Of a DNA stretch of 64,000 nt, positions 55,082 to 64,000 are shown piece by piece (within the stretch, counting starts at the first letter, position 1; the number at the start of each line of letters is the position of its first letter). The notes under the pieces were generated by a model, which searched no databases, was not told the origin of the DNA, and saw only the letters and a program-made list of their open reading frames with translations. The stretch is from Synechococcus sp. CS-1330 (GTDB lineage: Bacteria; Cyanobacteriota; Cyanobacteriia; PCC-6307; Cyanobiaceae): positions 62,001 to 126,000 of the forward strand of contig JAHLYR010000016.1 of assembly GCA_025128025.1 (NCBI GenBank), written 5' to 3'. Both the position numbers and the translations under genes were made by a program.

Positions 55082-55338
55082 GGGTCGAGGCGAACGTCCC
55101 GTTCAGCTCGCACCTGTACTGGAATCTCTAGGTGGGAGCGACCCAGCATCCGGGGGCCGTCGACCGAAAAGATGCGTGCCTCAATGCCGAATTCCTTGAA
55201 GGCCGTCTCTAGCTCCTGAATCAGGGCTTTTTCAACCTGGGCCTCGGCGTCCACCACCTTGCCAATTAGGCGTCCGCCCAGGCGACCCAGGCGTTGACGC
55301 ACCACATCGCGGGCGTTGGTTACCTCAATGACCAGCAC
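55078..55338 (-). CDS. Small conserved cyanobacterial protein, function unknown
   Basis: An 86-residue soluble protein that reads VIEVTNARDVVRQRLGRLGG, GKVVDAEAQVEKALIQ, then FGIEARIFSVDG, ending with an acidic/basic RAERDVRLDP. Mixed alpha/beta character, no cysteine and no membrane segment. GTG start; the downstream neighbour is murJ (tail overlap), and the next upstream gene on this strand is the DUF3181-like gene 24 bases away. I recognise no domain. It is probably real because it keeps a compact, balanced composition. Confidence 0.6.
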   Translation of the reverse strand: MLVIEVTNARDVVRQRLGRLGGRLIGKVVDAEAQVEKALIQELETAFKEFGIEARIFSVDGPRMLGRSHLEIPVQVRAERDVRLDP

Positions 55339-55362
55339 AGCCCGTCGCCAGTTGGCGCAACC

Positions 55363-55653
55363 TTATCGGCAAAACTGCTCCAGCACCTCTTCGAGGTCCC
55401 GCAGCTGGCCGGCGGGCACCAGCCGAGCCAGGGGCAGCCGGGTGGAACCGGCGCCGATCGGCACCTGCACCGCCTCAAGGGCCTGGCGCGCGCACACCTC
55501 CGCCCCCTGGTCCAGCCGGGCGGAACATTCGATCGCCAGGGCCTGGGCCAGACCAGCGTCGCCGAGATAGAGATGCCAACTGGCTACTTGCACGTAAAGG
55601 CGATCTGCCAGGACCAGTTCCAGTTCTTTTAGGTCTGTGGCGGAGAGGGTCAT
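55363..55653 (-). CDS. DUF3181-family protein
   Basis: A 96-residue soluble protein: TDLKELELVLADRLYVQVASWHLYLGDAGLAQALAIEC, then VQVPIGAGSTRLPLARLVPAGQLRDLEEVL. This is a cyanobacteria-only family with no known function. It overlaps the two-helix protein gene as ATGA and is followed by the 86-residue gene, so three small genes appear to form one minus-strand transcript. Confidence 0.78.
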   Translation of the reverse strand: MTLSATDLKELELVLADRLYVQVASWHLYLGDAGLAQALAIECSARLDQGAEVCARQALEAVQVPIGAGSTRLPLARLVPAGQLRDLEEVLEQFCR

Positions 55654-55889
55654 GGCCGGGGGGCTGGACGCAGAGCCACTACAGCGCCAGCGTGAACCAG
55701 CAACACCAGCAACCAACCAAGGCTGAGCCAGTTGAGGTGGGCCCAGGGGTGACGCATTTCCTGTACCAACCAGAGGCCGCTGTTCAGGGCGGCGAATAGG
55801 GCGGCGTGGAGCGTCAGGTTCACGATCCGTTCGAAGTGCCTGTAGGTGGGGTCTTCGGGGTTGGCGGGGCCGTACCAGCGGATAGGCAT
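55650..55889 (-). CDS. Small two-helix membrane protein
   Basis: A 79-residue protein with a charged N-terminus (MPIRWYGPANPEDPTYRHFERI), a first hydrophobic segment LTLHAALFAALNSGLWLVQ, a short loop EMRHPWAHLNW and a second helix LSLGWLLVLLVHAGAVVAL. This resembles the 2TM domain family found alone in cyanobacteria. First gene of the three-gene small-protein set, with its stop overlapping the next start. Confidence 0.72.
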   Translation of the reverse strand: MPIRWYGPANPEDPTYRHFERIVNLTLHAALFAALNSGLWLVQEMRHPWAHLNWLSLGWLLVLLVHAGAVVALRPAPRP

Positions 55890-55953
55890 TGAGGGGGAGG
55901 CGAGGACGGGGTGTTTGACGGATGGGCCCTCCGTGCGGTGAGAATGGGCCCAT

Positions 55954-56027
55954 GCGCTTGTAGCTCAGCGGATTAGAGCATCTGACTACGGATCAGAGGG
56001 TCGGGAGTTCGAATCTCTCCAGGCGCG
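55954..56027 (+). tRNA. tRNA-Arg (anticodon ACG)
   Basis: Acceptor GCGCTTG/CAGGCGC (one G-U pair), D arm with AGCTCAGCGGATTAGAGC, anticodon stem TCTGA/TCAGA with loop CTACGGA (anticodon ACG), and T arm GGGAG/CTCTC around TTCGAAT. Reads CGN arginine codons after A34 to inosine editing. CCA is not encoded. A terminator follows immediately. Confidence 0.96.
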
Positions 56028-56035
56028 CTTCTTTC

Positions 56036-56062
56036 AAAACCGCCTTTGGGCGGTTTTTTTTT
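56036..56062 (+). terminator. Rho-independent terminator after tRNA-Arg
   Basis: AAAACCGCC and GGCGGTTTT form a 9-bp stem around a TTTG loop, followed by a continuous T-run. It ends the tRNA-Arg transcript ahead of glyA. Confidence 0.92.
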
Positions 56063-56137
56063 GGGTTGGCTTCGACATGGAGGTATCCCTTGCCCGGCTC
56101 CGGTCCTTACGATCATCAAACGATTTAACCCTCAACC

Positions 56138-57427
56138 ATGGCCAACCCCGGCGGTGCTGCCCTCAACCAGTCCCTAGCTGCCGGAGATCCCGCCATCGCT
56201 GGGCTGATTGAAAATGAGCTGCGGCGCCAGGAAACCCACCTTGAGCTGATCGCCTCTGAGAACTTTGCCTCCCGAGCCGTGATGGAGGCGCAGGGCTCTG
56301 TGCTCACAAATAAATACGCCGAAGGCCTGCCATCCAAGCGCTACTACGGCGGCTGTGAGCATGTCGATGCGATCGAGGAGCTGGCGATTGAGCGGGCCAA
56401 GGAGCTGTTTGGCGCCGCCTGGGCAAATGTGCAGCCCCACAGCGGCGCCCAGGCCAACTTCGCTGTCTTCCTAGCGCTGCTGCAGCCCGGCGACACGATC
56501 CTGGGTATGGATCTCAGCCACGGCGGCCACCTCACCCACGGATCGCCGGTGAACGTAAGCGGCAAGTGGTTCAAGGCCGTGCACTACGGCGTCGACCCCG
56601 ACAGCCAGCAGCTCAACTTCGACACCATCCGCCAGCTGGCCCTCGAGCACAAGCCCAAGCTGATCGTCTGCGGCTACTCCGCCTATCCCCGCAGTATCGA
56701 TTTCCAGGCTTTCCGTGCCATCGCCGATGAGGTGGGCGCCTTCCTGCTGGCCGATATGGCCCACATCGCCGGTCTGGTGGCGGCGGGCGTGCACCCCAAC
56801 CCTGTGCCCCATTGCGACGTGGTGACTACCACCACCCACAAGACCCTGCGGGGCCCCCGCGGCGGCCTGATCCTCTGCCGCGATGCCGAGTTCGGCAAGC
56901 AGTTTGACAAGGCCGTGTTTCCCGGCAGCCAGGGCGGCCCGCTCGAGCACGTGATCGCTGCCAAGGCGGTGGCCTTTGGTGAGGCCCTAGAGCCCAGCTT
57001 CCGCGTCTACAGCCAGCAGGTGGTGGCCAACGCCCAGGCCCTGGCGGCCCGCATCCAGGAGCGCGGCATCGCCGTGGTCAGCGGCGGCACTGACAACCAC
57101 ATCGTGCTGCTGGATCTGCGCGGCATCGGGATGACAGGCAAGGTGGCCGACCTGCTGGTGAGTGATGTCCACATCACCGCCAACAAGAACACGGTGCCCT
57201 TCGATCCCCAGTCGCCCTTCGTGACCAGCGGCCTGCGCCTGGGCACTGCCGCCTGCACCACCCGCGGTTTTGACGAGGCCGCCTTCCGCGAGGTGGCTGA
57301 TGTGATCGCCGATCGCTTGCTCAATCCCGAAGACAGCGCCATTGAACAGCGCTGCCGTGATCGGGTTGCGGCTCTCTGTGAGCGCTTCCCGCTTTACGCA
57401 GCAGCGCGTGAGCTTCAGCACGCTTGA
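56138..57427 (+). CDS. glyA: Serine hydroxymethyltransferase
   Basis: A 429-residue PLP enzyme that interconverts serine and glycine with transfer of a one-carbon unit to tetrahydrofolate. Motifs: [30 protein letters not shown] at the start, [10 protein letters not shown], and the PLP-lysine loop [18 protein letters not shown]. In cyanobacteria it is also linked to the photorespiratory glycine pathway. It stands alone between terminator and the WecA-like gene. Confidence 0.97.
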   Translation: MANPGGAALNQSLAAGDPAIAGLIENELRRQETHLELIASENFASRAVMEAQGSVLTNKYAEGLPSKRYYGGCEHVDAIEELAIERAKELFGAAWANVQPHSGAQANFAVFLALLQPGDTILGMDLSHGGHLTHGSPVNVSGKWFKAVHYGVDPDSQQLNFDTIRQLALEHKPKLIVCGYSAYPRSIDFQAFRAIADEVGAFLLADMAHIAGLVAAGVHPNPVPHCDVVTTTTHKTLRGPRGGLILCRDAEFGKQFDKAVFPGSQGGPLEHVIAAKAVAFGEALEPSFRVYSQQVVANAQALAARIQERGIAVVSGGTDNHIVLLDLRGIGMTGKVADLLVSDVHITANKNTVPFDPQSPFVTSGLRLGTAACTTRGFDEAAFREVADVIADRLLNPEDSAIEQRCRDRVAALCERFPLYAAARELQHA

Positions 57428-57491
57428 TCCAGTTCAACGCCCGTAAGGTGGGTGCTGAAGGCCATTTTTCGGCTTGCTTCGGTCTGATTCA

Positions 57492-58589
57492 GTGACCCTC
57501 GCCTACAGCCCCAACGCGGCCGCCTTGCTCACTTTTGCCGTTGCTGCTCTGTGCACGGCTCTAGTGGTGCCAGTGGTACGCAGGCTCGGACTGCGCTTGG
57601 GATTGGTGGATGCTCCCGATGCGCGCAAGCAGCACACCTCACCGATGGTTCGCCTTGGCGGGGTCGGCATTGTTATCGCCTTCAGTGCAGCCCTGGGCCT
57701 CATCTGGGCATTGGGTGGGTTCGCCAACCTGCCCGCTGAAAAGGACCAGCTGATCTGGACCACCCTGGCTGGCGCCCTTTGCTTTTTCTTGATCGGGCTT
57801 GCAGATGATCTCTATGCCCTGCCGCCCTTGCCCCGCTTGGCCGGCCAGTTGGCCATTTCGATGGTTGCGTGGAACGAGGGTGTGCGCATCGGCAACATCG
57901 AGATCCCCATGGGCTGGTGGGGAGGCTCTGATCTGCTGCTGCCATTGCCAGAGTGGCTAAGCCTGCTGGCAACCGTGATCTGGTTGGTGGGCATCACCAA
58001 CGCCATCAACTGGCTTGATGGTCTCGATGGTCTGGCCGCGGGCGTGAGCGGTATCGCTGCAGTGGGTTTGCTGTCGGTGAGTTTCAGCCTGCATCAGCCT
58101 GCTGCTGGCCTGTTGGCCGCGGCGCTGGCCGGTAGCTGCCTCGGCTTCCTGCGCCACAACTTCAACCCTGCCCGCATCTTCATGGGCGACGGCGGCTCCT
58201 ATTTCTTGGGCTTTGCTCTGGCGGCGATCAGCATCGTCGGCCCGGCCAAGGCGCTCACCAGCGTCAGCCTGCTGCTACCACTGCTGATCCTTTCGCTGCC
58301 CTTGGCCGACATGTCGGCAGTGATCATGGGGCGTCTCAGCGAAGGCCACTCTCCCTTCTATCCCGATCGGCGCCACCTGCACCACCGGCTACTAAGGACG
58401 GGACTGAGTCATCGCCGCACCGTGTTGCTGATTTATGCCTTCACCCAGTGGTTGGGCTCCCTGGCCCTGGTGCTGGTGAATGCTGAATTGCGCTTTCTCT
58501 GGCTGGCCCTGGCTACTGCGGTGTTGATCTGGGTGCTGGTTAGTACTCGCCGGGCCTTGCAGCAGCCTGCGGCCAACCGGGAGCTGTGA
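57492..58589 (+). CDS. MraY/WecA-family undecaprenyl-phosphate sugar-1-phosphate transferase
   Basis: A 365-residue polytopic membrane enzyme. It has [38 protein letters not shown], the [20 protein letters not shown] metal site, [23 protein letters not shown], and the substrate-loop [10 protein letters not shown], which marks the WecA/TagO branch that uses UDP-GlcNAc. It starts polysaccharide synthesis by loading undecaprenyl phosphate. GTG start gives the conserved N-terminus; an in-frame TTG six codons earlier is also possible. Followed by cinA four bases later. Confidence 0.92.
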   Translation: MTLAYSPNAAALLTFAVAALCTALVVPVVRRLGLRLGLVDAPDARKQHTSPMVRLGGVGIVIAFSAALGLIWALGGFANLPAEKDQLIWTTLAGALCFFLIGLADDLYALPPLPRLAGQLAISMVAWNEGVRIGNIEIPMGWWGGSDLLLPLPEWLSLLATVIWLVGITNAINWLDGLDGLAAGVSGIAAVGLLSVSFSLHQPAAGLLAAALAGSCLGFLRHNFNPARIFMGDGGSYFLGFALAAISIVGPAKALTSVSLLLPLLILSLPLADMSAVIMGRLSEGHSPFYPDRRHLHHRLLRTGLSHRRTVLLIYAFTQWLGSLALVLVNAELRFLWLALATAVLIWVLVSTRRALQQPAANREL

Positions 58590-58593
58590 GGCT

Positions 58594-59874
58594 TTGACAG
58601 CCGAGATCCTCTGCATCGGCACCGAGCTGCTGCTCGGCAACATCACCAATGGCAATGCCCGCTGGCTGGCCGAGCAGCTGGCAGCCCTGGGCATCGCCCA
58701 CCAGCGCCAGATCGTGGTTGGCGATAACCGCATGCGCCTGATGGCAGCGGTGCGGGAAGCGGCAGGTCGCTGCCGGGTGTTGATCACTACCGGCGGCCTC
58801 GGCCCGACCCCAGACGACCTGACCACCGAAGCTATCGCTGCTGTTTTTGACACGCCCCTGGTGGAGCACCCAGACATCTGGAGCGCCATCCAGGCCCGCA
58901 TCGGCGCCCGCGGCCGTTTCTGTTCTCCCAGCAACCGCAAACAGGCATTCCTGCCCGAAGGGGCGGCGGTGTTGCCAAATCCCACCGGCACCGCCCCCGG
59001 CATGATCTGGACCCCGCCTGCGGCCCCGGGCATCCAGCCCGGATTCACCGTGCTCACTTTCCCTGGCGTGCCAAGCGAAATGGAGGCGATGTGGTTTGGC
59101 ACCGCGGAGCCATGGCTGCGCTCAGCTGGTTTGGCTCAGGGGGTGTTCGCCAGTCGCATGTTGCGCTTTTGGGGCGTTTCCGAGTCGGCTCTGGCTGAGC
59201 AGATGGTTGATCTGCTCGCCCTAGAAAACCCAACTGTGGCTCCCTACGCCGGAGCCGGTGAAGTGAAGCTGCGCCTCACGGCCAGGGCAGGCAGCGTTGC
59301 TGAAGCCCAGATCCTGCTGGCTCCGCTTGAGGCCCAGATCCGGGCCCGCTCTGGTAGTGCCTGTTTCGGCGTCGATGACGACAGCCTGGCCAGTGTGGTG
59401 CTCGAGCAGCTGCGCCGCCGCGGTGAGACGCTGGCGGTAGCTGAGAGCTGTACTGGCGGAGGGCTGGGGGCGGCTCTGGCGGCGGTGCCCGGAGCCTCTG
59501 ATTGCTTTGTTGGTGGCGTGATTGCCTACGCCAACTCGATTAAGCAGGCGTTGCTTGGGGTGCCGCAGGCCCTGCTTGAGAGCCACGGCGCCGTGAGCGA
59601 TCCGGTGGCCCTCGCCATGGCTGAGGGCGCCCGCTGTGCAACTGGTGCCACCTGGGCCATTGCTGTGACCGGCATCGCCGGCCCCGGGGGTGGCAGCATT
59701 GAGAAGCCGGTGGGACTTGTGCATATCGCCATTGCCGGCCCGGATGGTTGCAGCAGCGAGGCAGTGCGCTTTGGCGCCACGCGCGGCCGGGTCTGGATTC
59801 AGCGGTTGACTACCGGTGAGGCGCTCCATCGCTTGCGCCTGCGGCTGGCCGACTGCCCCGGGGCGCAGCTTTAG
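58594..59874 (+). CDS. cinA: CinA-family protein (nicotinamide-nucleotide amidohydrolase PncC domain)
   Basis: A 426-residue two-domain protein. The N-terminal part is a MoCF-like domain ([43 protein letters not shown]), acting as ADP-ribose or CoA pyrophosphatase in relatives; the C-terminal part is PncC-like with [36 protein letters not shown] and [12 protein letters not shown]. It recycles the pyridine ring from NMN. TTG is the start. It is close behind the WecA-like gene, with leuC 28 bases after it. Confidence 0.94.
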   Translation: MTAEILCIGTELLLGNITNGNARWLAEQLAALGIAHQRQIVVGDNRMRLMAAVREAAGRCRVLITTGGLGPTPDDLTTEAIAAVFDTPLVEHPDIWSAIQARIGARGRFCSPSNRKQAFLPEGAAVLPNPTGTAPGMIWTPPAAPGIQPGFTVLTFPGVPSEMEAMWFGTAEPWLRSAGLAQGVFASRMLRFWGVSESALAEQMVDLLALENPTVAPYAGAGEVKLRLTARAGSVAEAQILLAPLEAQIRARSGSACFGVDDDSLASVVLEQLRRRGETLAVAESCTGGGLGAALAAVPGASDCFVGGVIAYANSIKQALLGVPQALLESHGAVSDPVALAMAEGARCATGATWAIAVTGIAGPGGGSIEKPVGLVHIAIAGPDGCSSEAVRFGATRGRVWIQRLTTGEALHRLRLRLADCPGAQL

Positions 59875-59902
59875 GCTGAAGCTTCAGTCGAACGGACCTT
59901 GC

Positions 59903-61318
59903 GTGAGTGCCGGCACCCTCTACGACAAGGTCTGGGATCTGCATCGGGTGGCCCAGTTGCCTGGCGGCTCCACCCAGTTGTTTATCGGTTTGCACCTGAT
60001 TCATGAGGTGACCAGCCCCCAGGCCTTTGCAGCCTTGAAAGATCTGGGCCTGCGGGTGCGACTCCCCGAGCGCACCGTGGCCACGGTTGATCACATCGTG
60101 CCGACCACATCCCAGGCGCGCCCCTTCGCTGATCCTCTGGCGGAGGAGATGCTCGCCACCCTCGAGCGCAACTGCAGCGACTACGGCATCCCTTTGCATG
60201 GCCTCGGCAGCGGCCGCCAGGGAATCGTGCATGTGATTGCCCCCGAATTGGGTCTCACCCAGCCGGGTATGACCGTCGCCTGCGGCGACTCCCACACCTC
60301 CACCCACGGGGCGTTTGGAGCGATTGCCTTTGGCATTGGCACCAGCCAGGTGCGCGATGTGCTGGCCAGCCAGAGCCTGTCGATGGGCAAGCTCAAGGTG
60401 CGGCGGATTTGGGTTGAGGGTCAGCTGCAGCCGGGCGTCTATGCCAAAGACTTGGTGCTGCACATCATCCGGGTGTTGGGTGTCAAAGGTGGTGTGGGCT
60501 ACGCCTACGAATTTGCCGGCCCCGCCATCGATGCTTTGGCGATGGAGGAGCGCATGACCCTCTGCAACATGGCGATCGAGGGCGGTGCCCGCTGCGGCTA
60601 CGTCAATCCCGATGCCGTCACCTTTGCTTACCTGGAAGGCCGGCCCTATGCCCCCAAGGCTGAAGGTTGGGAGCGGGCCGTGGCCTGGTGGCGTGGCCTG
60701 GCCAGTGGCGCAGACGCAGTTTTTGACGATGAGGTGCGCTTCGATGCCGCCGCCATTGCGCCGACGGTCACCTGGGGGATCACCCCCGGCCAGGGCATCG
60801 GTGTTGATGAAACGGTGCCAACCTTGGAGCAGACAGAGCCAGATGAGCGGCCCCTGGCCCAGGAGGCCTACCGCTACATGGATCTGCAGCCGGGTACTCC
60901 GATTGCCGGCACAAGGGTGGATGTTTGCTTCATTGGCAGCTGCACCAATGGGCGCCTGTCCGATCTGCAGGCGGCTGCGGCTGTGGCCAAGGGGCGCCAT
61001 GTGGCTCCGGGCATCAAGGCGTTTGTGGTGCCTGGTTCTGAACAGGTGGCGGCGGCCGCGGTAGCGGAAGGACTCGACCGAGTTTTTAGGGAGGCTGGCT
61101 TTGAGTGGCGTGAGCCCGGCTGCTCGATGTGCCTGGCCATGAATCCAGACCGGCTTGAGGGCCGCCAGATCAGCGCTAGTTCAAGTAATCGCAACTTCAA
61201 GGGTCGCCAGGGCTCGGCTAGCGGCCGCACCCTGCTGATGAGTCCGGCGATGGTGGCTGCGGCCGCAATTGCCGGCAAAGTGTGTGATGTGCGCCAGATG
61301 ATTAACACCACGCCATGA
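59903..61318 (+). CDS. leuC: 3-isopropylmalate dehydratase large subunit
   Basis: A 471-residue aconitase-like subunit of leucine synthesis. Fe-S ligands are the cysteine in [11 protein letters not shown] and the pair in [11 protein letters not shown]; it also has [28 protein letters not shown] and NRNFKGRQG. The GTG start gives the family opening [13 protein letters not shown]. It overlaps leuD by four bases (ATGA), so the two subunits are made in concert. Confidence 0.96.
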   Translation: MSAGTLYDKVWDLHRVAQLPGGSTQLFIGLHLIHEVTSPQAFAALKDLGLRVRLPERTVATVDHIVPTTSQARPFADPLAEEMLATLERNCSDYGIPLHGLGSGRQGIVHVIAPELGLTQPGMTVACGDSHTSTHGAFGAIAFGIGTSQVRDVLASQSLSMGKLKVRRIWVEGQLQPGVYAKDLVLHIIRVLGVKGGVGYAYEFAGPAIDALAMEERMTLCNMAIEGGARCGYVNPDAVTFAYLEGRPYAPKAEGWERAVAWWRGLASGADAVFDDEVRFDAAAIAPTVTWGITPGQGIGVDETVPTLEQTEPDERPLAQEAYRYMDLQPGTPIAGTRVDVCFIGSCTNGRLSDLQAAAAVAKGRHVAPGIKAFVVPGSEQVAAAAVAEGLDRVFREAGFEWREPGCSMCLAMNPDRLEGRQISASSSNRNFKGRQGSASGRTLLMSPAMVAAAAIAGKVCDVRQMINTTP

Positions 61319-61941
61319 CCGCGGCCATGACCACCTCCAGCTTTCCCCTTGGCCCTATCGCGGCTGTGCTCGGGCGCGCCGTTGTCATCGCCGGCGACGA
61401 CATTGACACCGACCGAATCATTCCAGCCCGTTTTCTTAAATGTGTCACCTTTGACGGGCTTGGTGAGCAGGTGTTTGCCGATGATCGGGCCGAGCTCTCT
61501 GGGGAGCATCCCTTCGATCGAGCAGAGCTGCAGGGCGCCTCTGTGCTGGTTGTGAACCGCAACTTTGGTTGTGGCTCAAGTCGTGAGCATGCTCCCCAGG
61601 CGCTGATGCGCTGGGGTATCCGGGCGGTTGTGGGGGAAAGCTTTGCTGAGATCTTTTATGGCAATTGTCTGGCCTTGGGAATTCCTTGTTTCACCGCATC
61701 CCACGCCAGCGTGCTGAGCCTGCAAGATCAGCTGATCGCCGATCCTGACCAAGAGCTGAACTTGTCGCTGGCTACGGCCTCCCTGGAGGACTCCCGGGGG
61801 CAGCTTTGGCAACTAGAACTCCAGGCCGGTCCCCAGCAGATGCTGGCGTCTGGGCAATGGGATGCCACCTCCCAGTTGCTGGCCCACGACAGCGAGCTAA
61901 CTCGCACAGCTGAATCTTTGCCCTATATCAACGGCTTCTAG
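61315..61941 (+). CDS. leuD: 3-isopropylmalate dehydratase small subunit
   Basis: A 208-residue swivel subunit of isopropylmalate isomerase. It has [15 protein letters not shown] and the [17 protein letters not shown] motif that binds substrate, followed by [18 protein letters not shown]. An internal ATG five residues in is also possible. Its tail overlaps the convergent LptD-like gene by 14 bases. Confidence 0.96.
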   Translation: MTAAMTTSSFPLGPIAAVLGRAVVIAGDDIDTDRIIPARFLKCVTFDGLGEQVFADDRAELSGEHPFDRAELQGASVLVVNRNFGCGSSREHAPQALMRWGIRAVVGESFAEIFYGNCLALGIPCFTASHASVLSLQDQLIADPDQELNLSLATASLEDSRGQLWQLELQAGPQQMLASGQWDATSQLLAHDSELTRTAESLPYINGF

Positions 61942-64000
61942 GCCTGGGCACGAAGGGTGTGCCACTGCCAGTGAAGTTGAAGTCGTTTAGTTTGACGCGG
62001 ATGCCGCCGATGCCGTCGTAGGGGCTGTAGTAGACCCCGAGCTCATAGGAGCGGCGTTGCAGTTTTAATTCCACATAGGAATAGGAAACGTCACCATAGA
62101 ATTCGGAGTTATTGTCAATGTTGAAGGTGGCACCAGCTTCCAGCACAATTGGACCATAGATCTGTTGGGCTGCTTGAAAGCTAAGGGTGCGCAGGTCTAC
62201 TGTGCGATCAAAGCCAAAGGGGCTGGCTCCATTTAAAAAGGTACCGGCGATTGAGGCCGAGAAGCGGGTGTAATCGAATACGGGCCGATCAAACTGCCCC
62301 AGCGTGAACGAAGGTCCGCCCCACAGGGTGAGGGTGTTCTGGTTTGCTCCATCGCTATAAGTGGCCGCGTAGCCACTGGCTCCGAAGTTGATTCCCAGGC
62401 CTGGTACTACCTGCACAGGTGCATAGCGTAAGCCCCGCTTGGGGTCTTCGCTGGCGTCAAGGGCAGGGCCCTGCCAGAGCTGTAGGGTGGTGCTTGCTGC
62501 CAGGTTGGCATAGCTACGCCATAAAGAATCAAGGGTGTTTGTTTCAAATAGCGCCGCCTCATAGGCTCCTGATTGGGCTGCCCAGTTGAGATTAACCGGC
62601 GCAATGAAGGGAGTTTTTCGGGGGGCACCCTGAGTCTTGGGCTGATTCAGGACCACGTTGCCAGCCAGATTGGCGCCATAGGAATAAACTACGGTTTGAA
62701 GTCCTAGGCTGCCATTGTAAATGCGCTCGCGATAGGATCCAAATAGATTGATGTTTGCGCTTGTATGGCCGGGCAGGTTGAGAGGGGCCGTCAAGCGGCT
62801 GGTGCTGCGGGTGCCGGAGCGGAAGTTGTCTGGGTTGAGAGTAGACAGGCTGGCTTCGGCATTTAAAGAGAGCCAGCCCATGGGCAGGTTGAGTGCCGCC
62901 AGCAGGCCGAACATATCTGCGAGTTTGGCGGTCTGTTCGCTGGTAGGGTTTGCCAGGTTTTGTCCGGGAAGCACGTAACTACTGGTACGGTCTTCGATGG
63001 CCCGCTGCACATTCAGCTGGGGCTGGAGTTGCAAGCTGCCCCGCTTGCCTAGTTTTATTGGCTCCAGGTTGTAGCCAATAAAAAAGCCATCGCGATCTTC
63101 TTTATCGGTATCCCAGGAAAAACGAGCTTCTTCGGCGCCGATGGTTGTGTTTGTGATTGCCGGCAAAGAAACTTTGCCGTCTAGCAGAATCTGGCTGCTG
63201 CGGCTGTTGATGCGGGTCACGCCGCGCCCATCCATAACGGCCACCACCTTGCGGGCCAGGCTCCAAGAGGCGGCAGGAGTGAAGGGATCGTTGGTAAAAG
63301 CAATCTGTTCGGCAGTCCAGCGGTTGCCTCTGATTTGGATCTGGGCTCCTTGAAAGCGAATGCGGCTGATCGTGCCCGCTTTGTTTGTGGGCGGGCGGTA
63401 GCCCTGCCCATTGCTGTTGAGCGAGTCCGTGGTGTCAATAACGGCTCCCAGGTCGAGCTTCAGCTTGGTGCTCCAGCTCTGCTGGAACTTCACGTTGCCC
63501 ACCTTTGAGTCCACGTCTGGCAGCTGGTCGAGCTCAGTTGCTGTAATGACAGGCTTCCCAGATCCCATCGAGATCGCCTGTGCCTGCGGGCCGCCCGCCT
63601 GGGGTGGGCCAAAAGCAACTGATTCCAGGGCCCTATTTAGAGATAGAGCTGGATTGGAGTGCTCGCCGCCAGGGCAGCCGGCTGGTGCGGGCATCGTGGG
63701 CAGGCTGCTGCGGCCCGGTGGCAACACCCGCACCAGCGTTCTATTGCCAGGATCTGCGCTGAGTGGCGGACAGGCAAACGCTGGTTGGCTGACTTCAGAT
63801 GGCTGACTGTTCGTTTTTGCCTTGGGTTCTTGAGAATTGATGTCCCGGGCAAGGGTGTCTTGGTCAATGACGCCATAGACGTCGTCAAGTTCACCGCTGC
63901 CTTCTAGGTCGCTATAGCGCAGACGGCTTGCCTGCAGGTATTGATCTCCTTTAATCAGGCGAATTTGCCCGCTGGCGTAGACACTGCGGCTTGGTTCTGC
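61928..64000 (-). CDS. DUF3769 LptD/OstA-like outer membrane protein (partial, 5' end beyond window)
   Basis: About 690 C-terminal residues are visible, open to the window end without a stop, so the real start is outside. The first visible part (SGQIRLIKGDQYLQASRLRYSDLEGSGELDD) is an OstA/LptA-like jellyroll, and the remainder alternates short hydrophobic strands in the manner of a beta-barrel, finishing GVYYSPYDGIGGIRVKLNDFNF. Such proteins insert lipopolysaccharide into the outer membrane; DUF3769 is the cyanobacterial form. This agrees with the lipid A and Kdo genes elsewhere in the window. Confidence 0.85.
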   Translation of the reverse strand, partial: AEPSRSVYASGQIRLIKGDQYLQASRLRYSDLEGSGELDDVYGVIDQDTLARDINSQEPKAKTNSQPSEVSQPAFACPPLSADPGNRTLVRVLPPGRSSLPTMPAPAGCPGGEHSNPALSLNRALESVAFGPPQAGGPQAQAISMGSGKPVITATELDQLPDVDSKVGNVKFQQSWSTKLKLDLGAVIDTTDSLNSNGQGYRPPTNKAGTISRIRFQGAQIQIRGNRWTAEQIAFTNDPFTPAASWSLARKVVAVMDGRGVTRINSRSSQILLDGKVSLPAITNTTIGAEEARFSWDTDKEDRDGFFIGYNLEPIKLGKRGSLQLQPQLNVQRAIEDRTSSYVLPGQNLANPTSEQTAKLADMFGLLAALNLPMGWLSLNAEASLSTLNPDNFRSGTRSTSRLTAPLNLPGHTSANINLFGSYRERIYNGSLGLQTVVYSYGANLAGNVVLNQPKTQGAPRKTPFIAPVNLNWAAQSGAYEAALFETNTLDSLWRSYANLAASTTLQLWQGPALDASEDPKRGLRYAPVQVVPGLGINFGASGYAATYSDGANQNTLTLWGGPSFTLGQFDRPVFDYTRFSASIAGTFLNGASPFGFDRTVDLRTLSFQAAQQIYGPIVLEAGATFNIDNNSEFYGDVSYSYVELKLQRRSYELGVYYSPYDGIGGIRVKLNDFNFTGSGTPFVPRPRSR

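Overview
The window comes from a high-GC unicellular cyanobacterium, most like freshwater or brackish alpha-picocyanobacteria (Cyanobium, Vulcanococcus, Synechococcus subcluster 5). The case rests on oxygenic-photosynthesis genes in cyanobacterial order (rubA-ycf48-psbE-psbF-psbL-psbJ, ndhC-ndhK-ndhJ, psbK next to tgt, chlD), several cyanobacteria-restricted families (DUF3155-, DUF3181-, DUF4079-, DUF1997- and DUF3769-like) and very tight packing with frequent ATGA and GTGA overlaps. No insertion sequence, prophage, CRISPR array or integrase is visible.

Layout. 0-3.4 kb: nucleotide-sugar genes (galE, a UDP-glucuronate-4-epimerase-like gene) with a double deletion scar made of the start of ugd and the middle of uxs. 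3.4-9.7 kb: hisS, lpxI, hisB, carbonic anhydrase, fabI, a two-gene photolyase-like pair and a lipoprotein. 9.7-13.6 kb: a DegT aminotransferase facing a folK-nudix-phr operon. 13.6-20.6 kb: chlD, an Mla/MCE ATPase and substrate-binding pair, a YvcK-like gene and ndhCKJ. 20.7-23.1 kb: photosystem II assembly and cytochrome b559 operon ending in a good terminator. 23.1-30.5 kb: lipid A/Kdo operon (acyltransferase, waaA, lpxK, lpxB, msbA-like) coupled to a carotenoid oxygenase. 30.5-38.9 kb: rdgB, phosphohexomutase, a RecB-like nuclease, ygfZ, pyrE, a secreted protein, tRNA-Met, a CBS-domain membrane protein and an oxidoreductase. 38.8-46.2 kb: a very large GH15/phosphorylase-kinase-like protein, WecG-type glycosyltransferase, psbK, tgt, cobS and a histidine kinase. 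46.2-55.9 kb: a long GC-rich leader before a DUF3155 gene, esterase, purH, ispH, sfsA, murJ and three small conserved genes. 55.9-64 kb: tRNA-Arg, glyA, WecA/MraY-family transferase, cinA, leuC, leuD and an LptD-like DUF3769 gene that runs off the end.

Functional themes. Envelope synthesis recurs: LpxI, LpxB, LpxK, WaaA, the MsbA-like exporter, MurJ, WecA-like and WecG-like enzymes, an Mla-type lipid transporter and an LptD-like protein together imply a lipid A/Kdo-bearing outer membrane. Photosynthesis genes form three blocks. Most of the rest is core metabolism. I found no obviously new multi-gene system. The most informative irregularities are the ugd/uxs scar with a preserved chain of start-stop overlaps, the split photolyase-like pair, the structured leader before the DUF3155 gene, the AT-rich msbA-like gene and a tgt gene whose conserved N-terminus has no canonical start codon.
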